Assembly (NCBI GenBank): GCA_937885815.1
Contig: CALABM010000082.1
Coordinates: 1-12,697, forward strand
From: an uncultured Verrucomicrobiales bacterium
Lineage (GTDB): Bacteria > Verrucomicrobiota > Verrucomicrobiia > Verrucomicrobiales > Akkermansiaceae
Direction: 5' to 3'
Length of the DNA: 12,697 bases
The translations under genes and the position numbers were made by a program. Shown in pieces: positions 1 to 4,797 of this stretch (position 1 is its first letter; each line of letters starts with the position of its first letter). The notes under the pieces are model-generated. The model saw only the letters and a program-made list of their open reading frames with translations. It did no database searches and had not been told where the DNA came from.

Positions 1-55
1 AAAGCGTTGATTTTCAGCTACCGCAGACGGGACTCGAACCCGTACAAACGTTACC
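1..55. other. attL: left 55-bp direct repeat over a tRNA-Leu 3' end
   Basis: These 55 bases are identical to 12643-12697. On the minus strand they spell the tRNA 3' acceptor strand (20-26, discriminator base at 19), a complete T arm (27-43, stem ACGGG/CCCGT with the T-loop sequence TTCGAGT) and part of the variable arm. Identical flanking repeats over a tRNA 3' end, next to a tyrosine integrase gene, are the usual mark of site-specific integration. The right copy stops at the window edge, so the true identity could be longer than 55 bp. Confidence 0.9.
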
Positions 56-105
56 GTTCGGGAGATTTTAAGTCTCACGAAAACGTTGTATTACCAATGC
101 GCAAG
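19..105 (-). pseudogene. tRNA-Leu(UAA) remnant, 3' part intact and 5' part degenerate
   Basis: Read on the minus strand, an anticodon arm (loop CTTAAAA, anticodon TAA at plus 70-68), a long class-II variable arm, the T arm and the acceptor 3' strand CTGCGGT plus A can all be drawn. A D-loop-like ATTGGTA lies near 88-98. The 5' acceptor strand needed to pair (ACCGCAG) is absent at the expected distance, and CCA is not encoded. This copy is therefore best read as the 3' fragment carried by the element. The working tRNA gene should lie just right of the window, continuing from 12697. The 5' limit given is approximate. Confidence 0.65.
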
Positions 106-109
106 AATT

Positions 110-130
110 CTGTCGGGAAAATGTCGGGAA
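110..130. repeat. Left copy of tandem TGTCGGGAA repeat (candidate integrase arm site)
   Basis: TGTCGGGAA occurs at 111-119 and 122-130, one helical turn apart. The whole 21-bp block (110-130) recurs without change at 12532-12552, just inside the other att site and in the same orientation. A second shared word, TGCGGTTATTAG, follows at 163-174 and at 12569-12580. Repeats just inside both ends of an integrated element are typical of arm-type sites for integrase or excisionase. The assignment to integrase is inference. Confidence 0.6.
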
Positions 131-155
131 ATTTGGTGCATGGCGGGTATTAGTC

Positions 156-184
156 TTGTCTGTGCGGTTATTAGGGGGTAATAT
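156..184 (+). promoter_or_regulatory. Candidate promoter of the integrase gene
   Basis: TTGTCT (156-161) and TAATAT (179-184) are separated by 17 bp. Transcription would start near 191, leaving a leader of only about 5 bases before the ATG at 196. It overlaps the shared word TGCGGTTATTAG (163-174), so a protein bound at the attL arm could affect integrase expression. Confidence 0.45.
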
Positions 185-195
185 AGGGTGCAAGT

Positions 196-1440
196 ATGCC
201 GCAGAAGAGACGTAAGATAGAGGGAAAGTGGGTTTTCCTGCCCGAAGGTGTGACTCTCGAAAAGCTCAGAGGGAAGCAGAAGATTGTTGTGTACAGGGAG
301 GCGGACGGGAAAACTAAGAGAGTGTATTTTCCCGCAACCCTAGAAGCTGTGAAAGAGGCCGCTGCTCTGGCCGCTTCCATACGCAGGGAAAAACAGACTT
401 ATGGGCAGAGATTCGGAGCTATTACTGATGACGAAAAGCGAGCCATAGATTTATGGCGGGCATATCGTGAAGAATGCGAGCGTGAGGGGTGCATGTGGGA
501 GCCGATATCTGATGTGATGCGAAAAGCCTTAGAGCTGGTGCGCCCTCAGACTGTAACGCCCCTTTTTCCCGAAGTCTCCCGGGAGTGGCTGCTGGCTATG
601 GGTAAGAAGAATATCAGCCCTGAACACTTGCGAAAGCGAGCCGATAAAGAGAGAAGGCTTGCAACATATTTTGACGGGGTGCGTATAGGTAATATCAGCC
701 CCGATGATATACAGGCGTTTTTAGATACGCTAGAGGGCAGGGAAGGCAAGGAAGCCACGCCCCGAACGATTCAAGACTATATGGGATGTATAGGGCATAT
801 TTTCGGCTATGCCGTGAAGCGTGGCATTGTGTCAAAAAACCCGATAAAGGCGATGGACAAGCCGCGAGTAAAACCAGATAAAGAGCCGGAGACTCTGCCC
901 CCCGATGATGTCCGCAGGGTGATGGAGTATGCCGCAAAGGAAAAACGCTGCAAGCTATACTTGCCGGGGCTTGTCTTGGCGATGTTCTGCGGGGTGCGCC
1001 CTGCTGAGTTGGCACGCTTGCGACATGTTGACCTTTTCCCCGGGGGCCGGCCTGAAGTCTATTTATCACGCGCCATCACTAAAACGCAGTTTGACCGCCG
1101 TGCAAAGCTGCGAGATAATGTGCTGGCATGGCTGCGCTATTCTCTGCCGCCATCGGCTGCCCCTGATGATTTTGTGCTGCCCGGTGATACAGAGGAACGC
1201 CGATGCGCAAGGTATACAAAATTGCTAAAAAGACTTGCTGAGGGGGCAGGGGTGATTATACCCCGGGACGCGCTGCGCCATACCGCCGCAACGATGATTG
1301 CCGCTCTGGAGGGTATGGGAGAGGCCGCTGAAGAATTAGGAAACGATGTCCGCACGTTGGCAAGGCATTACCGGCATTCTGTGCCGCGAGAGGATGCTGA
1401 TGCGTTTTTCTCCATACTCCCGCCGCCATCTGCAGATTGA
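196..1440 (+). CDS. int: Tyrosine recombinase (site-specific integrase)
   Basis: This 414-aa protein would catalyse integration and excision at the tRNA-Leu att site. The N-terminal 70 residues form a basic, strand-rich region resembling arm-binding domains (for example KTKRVYFPATLEAVKEAAAL). A SAM-like core-binding domain follows (about 115-225: EHLRKRADKERRLATYF, then TIQDYMGCIGHIFGYAVKRG). The catalytic domain is C-terminal. Visible catalytic residues are R268 (GVRPAEL), K296 (ITKTQ), R361 (ALRHTAAT) and Y392 (RHYRH). The two usual histidine positions look altered: HxLRH reads DALRH (D358) and LGH reads LGN (N383). Such changes occur in divergent integrases, so activity is still likely. 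The ATG at 196 has only a weak AGGG upstream. The gene lies just inside attL and is transcribed inward. Family assignment is very secure. Confidence 0.95.
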   Translation: MPQKRRKIEGKWVFLPEGVTLEKLRGKQKIVVYREADGKTKRVYFPATLEAVKEAAALAASIRREKQTYGQRFGAITDDEKRAIDLWRAYREECEREGCMWEPISDVMRKALELVRPQTVTPLFPEVSREWLLAMGKKNISPEHLRKRADKERRLATYFDGVRIGNISPDDIQAFLDTLEGREGKEATPRTIQDYMGCIGHIFGYAVKRGIVSKNPIKAMDKPRVKPDKEPETLPPDDVRRVMEYAAKEKRCKLYLPGLVLAMFCGVRPAELARLRHVDLFPGGRPEVYLSRAITKTQFDRRAKLRDNVLAWLRYSLPPSAAPDDFVLPGDTEERRCARYTKLLKRLAEGAGVIIPRDALRHTAATMIAALEGMGEAAEELGNDVRTLARHYRHSVPREDADAFFSILPPPSAD

Positions 1441-1457
1441 CCATCGGCAAAGAGAAT

Positions 1458-1487
1458 CGCCCGCGCTGGCTGTACCCGGTGCGGGCG
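1458..1487 (+). terminator. Weak stem-loop after the integrase gene
   Basis: CGCCCGC (1458-1464) pairs with GCGGGCG (1481-1487), 18 bases after the integrase stop. It is followed by TTCCCTT rather than a run of T, so it is at best a weak intrinsic terminator. Confidence 0.35.
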
Positions 1488-1540
1488 TTCCCTTATGCGT
1501 GCGCGTGGGCGAGCGTGTACAGGAAAAGAACATTATAATT

Positions 1541-1651
1541 TACTACAATATATATAATATATATAATAATAAATAAGTTAAGTGTAGTAGAAGTGTAGTA
1601 AATGTAGTAAAAAAACGCCCTTTTGTAGTAAAAATAGGGCAGTTTGTAGTA
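1541..1651 (+). repeat. TGTAGTA iteron array beside AT-rich DNA (candidate origin, part 1)
   Basis: TGTAGTA occurs at 1583, 1594, 1603, 1624 and 1645, and once inverted (TACTACA, 1541-1547). The direct copies are 11, 9, 21 and 21 bp apart, so nearly all lie on one face of the helix. Between the inverted and direct copies is an almost pure A/T stretch (1548-1582, TATATAATATATATAATAATA). Phased repeats beside an unwinding-prone segment are the layout of iteron-controlled origins. The element encodes a primase and an ATPase that could use it. A second array with the same GTAGT core lies at 12171-12306. Alternatives are operator sites or integrase arm sites. Confidence 0.5.
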
Positions 1652-1845
1652 AATATGCACCGCTTCATCCCGCCGGCTGGCCTTGCTGTGATACTCTGAT
1701 GGCGTGCCTGATGGCTGATTTTGCCCCGCCGTGCTCACTGTAGCCCCTTGGCGGGGTGGATAGGGTGCGGGGTGCATACTTACCGCGAAAAGGTACGCAG
1801 ACGCGAAATAGGCGGCATTCTGTGCGTTTTTGCCTAGCTGCTCGC
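1652..1845. other. Non-coding stretch with nested stem-loops
   Basis: I see no credible protein gene here. TATGCACC (1654-1661) is complementary to GGTGCATA (1771-1778), enclosing an inner hairpin CCCCGCC/GGCGGGG (1724-1730 with 1750-1756). CTGATGGC is repeated at 1696-1703 and 1708-1715, and once more at 4091-4098. The segment could fold as one RNA or single-stranded DNA structure, possibly part of the origin region. No promoter or T-rich terminator marks it as an RNA gene. Confidence 0.3.
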
Positions 1846-1873
1846 TTGACTGTAGCCGTGGACGTGGTAAAAT
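1846..1873 (+). promoter_or_regulatory. Promoter giving a leaderless start for the 1880 gene
   Basis: TTGACT (1846-1851), a 16-bp spacer and TAAAAT (1868-1873) make a good sigma-70-type promoter. The ATG at 1880 begins exactly 7 bases after the -10 box, where transcription normally starts, so the mRNA would have no leader. Confidence 0.6.
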
Positions 1874-1879
1874 AGAGGC

Positions 1880-2155
1880 ATGAAGGATAAAGGCTCACAT
1901 GGTGAACTGGCAAGGTTGAAGAATGCGCTGCGTTCGCACTTGCGAAAGAGTAAATCTGCCCAAACCGGGAAAGATAGCACTTTCTGCGTGAGATTCTGCA
2001 TTCAGAGGCAGGGGCGAGAGTATAACGCCCGCCGGGTAGAGATAGGACTCGGCACCGCCGATGAAGAAAAGGCACTTCACGCCGCCGCCGTTTTGGTGCG
2101 CGTGTTGGAGGGAATGGGCATGCACATTACAAGCAAACTACCCGCCATAGCATGA
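1880..2155 (+). CDS. Small basic protein resembling an integrase arm-binding domain
   Basis: This 91-aa protein has a basic, probably flexible N-terminus (LRSHLRKSKSAQTGKD). A region predicted by eye as three strands and a helix follows: STFCVRFCIQRQ, then YNARRVEIGLGTADEEKALHAAAVLVRVLEG. The pattern of strands ending in a T-x-D/E-E-A helix is like the AP2-like or arm-binding domains at the N-terminus of tyrosine integrases, including the N-terminus of the integrase in this element. No catalytic domain is present. A stand-alone domain of this kind might bind the arm sites and act in excision, or compete with integrase. That function is inference, as no family is recognised with certainty. The start is supported by the promoter ending 6 bases before the ATG. 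It lies between the integrase and the TerS-like gene. Confidence 0.6.
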   Translation: MKDKGSHGELARLKNALRSHLRKSKSAQTGKDSTFCVRFCIQRQGREYNARRVEIGLGTADEEKALHAAAVLVRVLEGMGMHITSKLPAIA

Positions 2156-2201
2156 GGGAATAAGATTGAAGATTTCAAACTGTGTTGAAGTTTGATAAAT
2201 C

Positions 2202-2218
2202 TGCAAAGCGTTGATTTT
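2202..2218 (+). repeat. Internal 17-bp match to the right att flank
   Basis: TGCAAAGCGTTGATTTT is identical to 12640-12656, which spans the junction of element and att repeat at the right end. After this the sequences diverge (GCTG here, CAGC at the ends). A 17-bp match is unlikely by chance in 12.7 kb. It may be a relic of an old att site or end. A hairpin (about 2171-2201, GATTTCAAAC against GTTTG..AAATC) lies directly upstream. Confidence 0.4.
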
Positions 2219-2359
2219 GCTGTGTGATAGATAAAAGACAGGTTGAATAATGTTGAGATTTGTTGAGCACTATGCGCGAGCGCGTGTGTAATGGACGCTT
2301 GCCGAACCCCGGAGCCGCTGATAATGGTACGAACTACCCGCGCATGCGTGCGTAATGGC

Positions 2360-2388
2360 TTGCATGGCGAGCCGCTGGAGCGTATAAT
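2360..2388 (+). promoter_or_regulatory. Promoter giving a leaderless start for the TerS-like gene
   Basis: TTGCAT (2360-2365), a 17-bp spacer and a perfect TATAAT (2383-2388). The ATG at 2395 is 7 bases past the -10 box, the same geometry as for the 1880 gene. A diverged copy of this segment lies upstream (about 2286-2326): GTAATGG..GCTTGC and GAGCCGCTG recur, with GATAAT at 2320-2325 in the -10 place. There may therefore be two tandem promoters. Confidence 0.6.
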
Positions 2389-2394
2389 GTGGCC

Positions 2395-2790
2395 ATGAGC
2401 GCAAGCGCATATAGTGACTACCTAGCCGCTTCAATTCTGTTCGCCGTGGAGAGCGGGCAGAGCGTCCGCAAGGCATGCGAGCAAGCCGGCATTGCCAAAA
2501 GTACCTTTTTGGGATGGATGGACGCCCGCCCGATGTTACTAGTGGCCTACAATCTCGCCACAAAAGGCAGGAATGACCGCCGCAGAGCAGAGATTGAAGC
2601 ACTTAGTAAGGAGATTGAACGGCTGGAAGCTTCAATTCCGAAAGAGCGCAAGCCGGGAGAGCCGCGATTCATATTCCGTTGCCGCCGCAGGTGCGCCCGC
2701 AAGGATGCTTTGCCAAAGATAGCCGCCCTAAAAATGCGCAGGGACGTGCTCAAATGGGAGCTGGGAAGAATGACGGCTCACGCCCGCTAG
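2395..2790 (+). CDS. Terminase small subunit-like DNA-binding protein
   Basis: Terminase small subunits recognise a packaging site on phage DNA and recruit the large subunit. Satellites often carry their own to divert a helper's packaging. This 131-aa protein has an N-terminal helix-turn-helix (SVRKACEQAGIAKSTFLGWMD, roughly residues 21-41) in the style of TerS proteins (S-x-R-x-x-C...G...S-T...W). A long charged helix follows (RRRAEIEALSKEIERLEASI), then a C-terminal A-L-K-M-R-R-D-V-L-K-W-E segment like the 'R..D..KW' helix of that family. The region between, rich in Arg and Cys (FIFRCRRRCARKD), is unusual. I take ATG 2395 rather than 2389, because 2389 lies inside the TATAATG promoter box. 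No terminase large subunit gene is present. A plain transposase-like or regulatory HTH protein is the main alternative. Confidence 0.55.
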   Translation: MSASAYSDYLAASILFAVESGQSVRKACEQAGIAKSTFLGWMDARPMLLVAYNLATKGRNDRRRAEIEALSKEIERLEASIPKERKPGEPRFIFRCRRRCARKDALPKIAALKMRRDVLKWELGRMTAHAR

Positions 2791-3070
2791 TGTCTTATTT
2801 AGCATAATTCCAAATTAACTATTTAGAGAACTTAACTAAATGCAAAATTACTTAGAAAAGGGGTGCAAAAAATCCTTAACTATTTATAACTTGCTGATAT
2901 TCAACGATAAATTAGTTAAAATGCCTTTTTGGTGTTATTATACAACTTGTCATAATGCACACTATAAATTACAACTAATTTCATAATGTGCTGATATTAG
3001 GGCGATTATGTAAAAATAAGTATCGCTGAGAATTTGGCATTACGTACATTATGCGAAGTTATGTTTTACT
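2791..3070. repeat. AT-rich intergenic region with TTAACTA and other short repeats
   Basis: The base composition falls sharply to AT-rich after the TerS-like stop. TTAACTA occurs at 2815, 2832 and 2876 and inverted (TAGTTAA) at 2913-2919, with one more copy at 3555-3561. TGCTGATATT occurs at 2892-2901 and 2989-2998, and TCATAATG at 2950-2957 and 2981-2988. I find no gene, clear promoter or terminator. The repeats suggest a protein-binding region: an alternative origin, a packaging recognition region for the neighbouring TerS-like protein, or a regulatory AT-rich spacer. Confidence 0.4.
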
Positions 3071-3179
3071 ATAGGGCACATGTCCCGCGAAGTGTGCCGC
3101 TCTGGTGCAGTCTTTTTCCCGGTGACATTGGGGCAGGGGCATTCTCTGACCGGCTCATGATGAAGCAATCCGGCATAGC

Positions 3180-3299
3180 TTGCTAATGAACACGCCGCTT
3201 GCAAGAATCCGCGCATGGCGTTTGAGGCTAAAGGATTGCATGGCGTTTTTTCGCGCCTGAATTGCTAATGCGTGCTAATATATGCAAGGAGATTAGCAA
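3180..3299. repeat. TTGCTAAT repeat cluster
   Basis: TTGCTAAT occurs at 3180-3187 and 3262-3269, a variant GTGCTAAT at 3272-3279, and the inverse ATTAGCAA at 3292-3299. The 3262 and 3292 copies form an 8-bp inverted pair. GCATGGCGTTT is repeated at 3213-3223 and 3238-3248 within the cluster. A related inverted repeat, GCTAACGT/ACGTTAGC, lies at 3636-3657. These may be binding sites for an element regulator. An 18-codon open frame at 3303-3359 follows, but it is too short to call. Confidence 0.35.
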
Positions 3300-3383
3300 C
3301 CAATGAGGCGCACAGGAAGGCCGGCATTTATGCGGACTTATGCGCCACGCCACGCATAAATTGACACGCTGTAGCAATCGCGC

Positions 3384-3412
3384 TTGCGTCTGATAGCCGA
3401 CCATGGTAAAAT
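3384..3412 (+). promoter_or_regulatory. Promoter of candidate small RNA A
   Basis: TTGCGT (3384-3389), a 17-bp spacer and TAAAAT (3407-3412). Transcription would start near 3419. The -35 box is weak, but the -10 box matches that of the 1880 gene, and no reading frame of useful length follows. Confidence 0.4.
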
Positions 3413-3418
3413 CTGGCT

Positions 3419-3535
3419 AGTTGTTTTTGCCGCCGCTCATGTTGGAGCGACAAAGATATATTGCCGGCCTTGAGTGAGGCTGGCAGAATGCACCCCGGAG
3501 CTAATGAAGAAGCCGTGCCGGGGTGCGTTGTTTTT
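3419..3535 (+). ncRNA. Candidate small RNA A (about 117 nt)
   Basis: Between a promoter and a terminator lie three successive hairpins: CGCTC/GAGCG (3434-3449), GCCGGCC/GGCTGGC with one G-U pair (3463-3484), and the terminator stem (3490-3526). The only open frame inside is a 12-codon one at 3439. This organisation fits a structured regulatory RNA. It matches no RNA family I recognise. The 5' end is predicted from the -10 box. Confidence 0.45.
3490..3535 (+). terminator. Intrinsic terminator of small RNA A
   Basis: GCACCCCGG (3490-3498) pairs perfectly with CCGGGGTGC (3518-3526), followed by GTTGTTTTT. The right arm and T run recur at 3677-3693 (CCGGGGTGCG then seven T), where no left arm is nearby. 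Confidence 0.65.
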
Positions 3536-3719
3536 ATGGACGCTTGACGCCATGTTAACTAAAAGCAATGTTTGAAGAATTAGCGCAAGCCGTTTATTCT
3601 CATGAGGGGATAAGGATTTCGCGCGTGTTGTCGTTGCTAACGTGTGTTAACGTTAGCGCGAATTTTAACAAGCTTTCCGGGGTGCGTTTTTTTGTCTGCG
3701 TGCCATGGGCAAAGATTCC
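3536..3719. other. Intergenic stretch with an inverted repeat and an orphan terminator arm
   Basis: No gene is visible. GCTAACGT (3636-3643) and ACGTTAGC (3650-3657) form a perfect 8-bp inverted repeat with a 6-base loop. Then comes CCGGGGTGC plus seven T (3677-3693), a copy of the right half of the terminator at 3518-3535 without its partner. A moderate promoter-like pair, TTGAAG (3572-3577) and TATTCT (3595-3600) with 17-bp spacing, could drive a short transcript through the inverted repeat. Confidence 0.3.
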
Positions 3720-3748
3720 TTGACAGTTATTCTGCCTTGCTGTACAAT
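3720..3748 (+). promoter_or_regulatory. Strong promoter of candidate small RNA B
   Basis: Consensus TTGACA (3720-3725), a 17-bp spacer and TACAAT (3743-3748). Transcription would start near 3755, directly at a hairpin. No protein gene follows. Confidence 0.6.
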
Positions 3749-3754
3749 GCCCGC

Positions 3755-3906
3755 GCCGCGAAAGCGGTTAAATATGCAAAAAATAATATATTCCGCTCTG
3801 CCTTATAGTGAGGCAGTTCTCCGGCTCATAGAGTTGGTGATAGTAATCTGCCATAGCTAAAGGCAGTACAGGGCGGGGGGAAGTTGCCCCTTTCTCCCGC
3901 CCTTTT
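3755..3906 (+). ncRNA. Candidate small RNA B (about 150 nt)
   Basis: The predicted transcript opens with a GNRA-type hairpin, CCGC-GAAA-GCGG (3756-3767). It continues with CTGCCT/AGGCAG (3798-3816) and CTGCC/GGCAG (3848-3866), and ends in a GC-rich hairpin. CTGCC and GGCAG occur twice each, so the two middle hairpins could exchange partners (3798 with 3862, or 3848 with 3811), which would allow two alternative folds. No open frame of useful length is present, and no known RNA family is recognised. Confidence 0.45.
3871..3906 (+). terminator. Probable terminator of small RNA B
   Basis: GGGCGGG (3871-3877) pairs with CCCGCCC (3896-3902), with an inner GGGG/CCCC pairing and a 5-base bulge. Only four T follow, so termination may be partial and some transcripts may read on into unit C. 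Confidence 0.45.
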
Positions 3907-3926
3907 GGGTGGGGAAAAATAAAGTC

Positions 3927-3954
3927 TTGACTCCGCTGCTGCGTGGGGTATAAT
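3927..3954 (+). promoter_or_regulatory. Strong promoter of candidate small RNA C
   Basis: TTGACT (3927-3932), a 16-bp spacer and a perfect TATAAT (3949-3954). Transcription would begin at about 3961. Confidence 0.6.
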
Positions 3955-3960
3955 GAGGCC

Positions 3961-4034
3961 ATCCCGAACGGGGTATATTATTTTTTAGCAAAATTAGCGG
4001 TAGTAGGTGGGCAAGCCTGCTACCGCGTTTTTTT
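3961..4034 (+). ncRNA. Candidate small RNA C (about 74 nt)
   Basis: A short RNA is bounded by a strong promoter and a strong terminator. It has a small 5' hairpin (TCCC-GAAC-GGGG, 3962-3973), an A/U-rich single-stranded middle (3974-3996, with a run of six T) and the terminator hairpin. This resembles many bacterial base-pairing RNAs, but no target or family is evident. Confidence 0.5.
3997..4034 (+). terminator. Strong intrinsic terminator of small RNA C
   Basis: GCGGTAGTAGG (3997-4007) pairs over 11 positions (one G-U) with CCTGCTACCGC (4016-4026), followed by G and seven T. This is the clearest terminator in the non-coding region. Confidence 0.75.
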
Positions 4035-4093
4035 GCCCTGATTCCACCTGCATTCCGCGACATCCTGCAAGCCTGATTCCCCGCTGTAGCCTG

Positions 4094-4107
4094 ATGGCGT
4101 ACGCCAT
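4094..4107. repeat. Perfect 14-bp palindrome
   Basis: ATGGCGTACGCCAT is perfectly self-complementary with no spacer. It lies in the 160-bp gap between the small RNA terminator and the repressor terminator, in which I see nothing else. It could be a site for a dimeric protein. Confidence 0.4.
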
Positions 4108-4195
4108 AGGCGCGACATCGAACCACGCAAAAAGCGGTAACTTCTCACCGCAAGAAAATCGCAACTCGCTAGAGCAAAGCGCATAACGTAAACGC

Positions 4196-4228
4196 AAAAA
4201 CCGCCCGCCCCGGGAGCTGGGCGAGCGG
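4196..4228 (-). terminator. Terminator of the repressor gene
   Basis: On the minus strand CCGCTCGCCC (4228-4219) pairs with GGGCGGGCGG (4210-4201) with one G-U pair, followed by five T (4200-4196). It lies 31 bases after the repressor stop codon. Confidence 0.75.
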
Positions 4229-4258
4229 CTGACTGGATTTAATGGACTGGAAAAAGAT

Positions 4259-4624
4259 TTATTCGTGGCCGGCATTGCTGCCCCGGCCTATGATTAGCCC
4301 CGTGGCGATATTCTTTGCGAGCTGCTGGCAGAGCTGCTGCGTGTATCGTTCGGGAGTCATGCCGGCCTTTTCTGCTGCTGCGTCTATGCCCTGCCACACC
4401 TCGGAGGGAAGCGAGAGCGAGAGGGGAACCGGCACGCGCTGGCCGTCCTGCTGGGGGCTGACCTGAAGCGCAAGCATTATATGCCGCCGGAGCTGTTCAG
4501 TAAGGGGCTTAGACCCCGCGAGAACTTGGCGCAAGGTAGTATAGGCAACCCCGAGAACATCAGCAAAAGCCTTTAGGGTGTATCCCTTGGCTTTAATGGC
4601 TGCTTTTAGCTCCTCATTCGTCAT
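4259..4624 (-). CDS. HTH-RHH fusion repressor
   Basis: This 121-aa protein has two DNA-binding modules. Residues about 14-37 (TLKAFADVLGVAYTTLRQVL) form an XRE/Cro-type helix-turn-helix. Residues about 66-105 (PLSLSLPSEVWQGIDAAAEKAG, then MTPERYTQQLCQQLAKN) have the strand-helix-helix pattern of CopG/Arc ribbon-helix-helix proteins. It is transcribed leftward, divergent from the replication block, which is the usual place for the master repressor of a prophage or satellite. I chose ATG 4624 because the promoter TTTACA-17-TATTAT ends 7 bases before it. Longer starts (4729) would run through the divergent promoter. The RHH half resembles the divergently encoded 42-aa protein (9 identities in 38 gap-free positions by eye), so mixed dimers are possible. 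Regulator role is secure; repressor sense is inferred from position. Confidence 0.85.
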   Translation of the reverse strand: MTNEELKAAIKAKGYTLKAFADVLGVAYTTLRQVLAGSKPLTEQLRRHIMLALQVSPQQDGQRVPVPLSLSLPSEVWQGIDAAAEKAGMTPERYTQQLCQQLAKNIATGLIIGRGSNAGHE

Positions 4625-4631
4625 GCCGTGG

Positions 4632-4660
4632 ATAATACGCGCTTTTCTGCCCGCTGTAAA
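4632..4660 (-). promoter_or_regulatory. Repressor promoter, apparently leaderless
   Basis: On the minus strand TTTACA (4660-4655), a 17-bp spacer and TATTAT (4637-4632) lie 7 bases before the ATG. The direct repeat ACGCGCTTTT at 4637-4646 and 4667-4676 (30 bp apart) places one copy against the -10 box, which may be an operator for autoregulation. Confidence 0.6.
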
Positions 4661-4677
4661 GAAAAAACGCGCTTTTT

Positions 4678-4746
4678 TACCGCTTTTTGTGTTGACATGG
4701 CGCGAAAATACCGCTATATATAGCCGCATGCGGTAAGAATTACCGC
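4678..4746. promoter_or_regulatory. Rightward promoter with TACCGC/GCGGTA operators
   Basis: TTGACA (4692-4697), 17 bp, then TATATA (4715-4720) point toward the replication block. The half-site TACCGC occurs at 4678-4683, at 4709-4714 between the promoter boxes, and at 4741-4746, with inverse GCGGTA at 4730-4735. The last two form a perfect 17-bp palindrome, GCGGTAAGAATTACCGC (4730-4746), just after the start of transcription. This layout suits repression by one of the two divergent regulators. Confidence 0.65.
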
Positions 4747-4797
4747 TTTTACGCTATGAGTACGACCCACACACAAACGACCGCAGGAGCCGCAAGG

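Noticed and set aside
1541..1651. CRISPR array
   Set aside because: The repeats are only 7 bp with irregular short spacing, and no cas gene is present.
1665..2075. 136-aa open frame on the minus strand
   Set aside because: Low-complexity Ser/Arg/Cys-rich sequence with no domain. It runs opposite the better-supported 1880 gene and through the stem-loop region.
3303..3359. 18-codon open frame with AGGAG upstream
   Set aside because: The spacing of 11 bases is long, the peptide has no features, and it lies in a repeat cluster.
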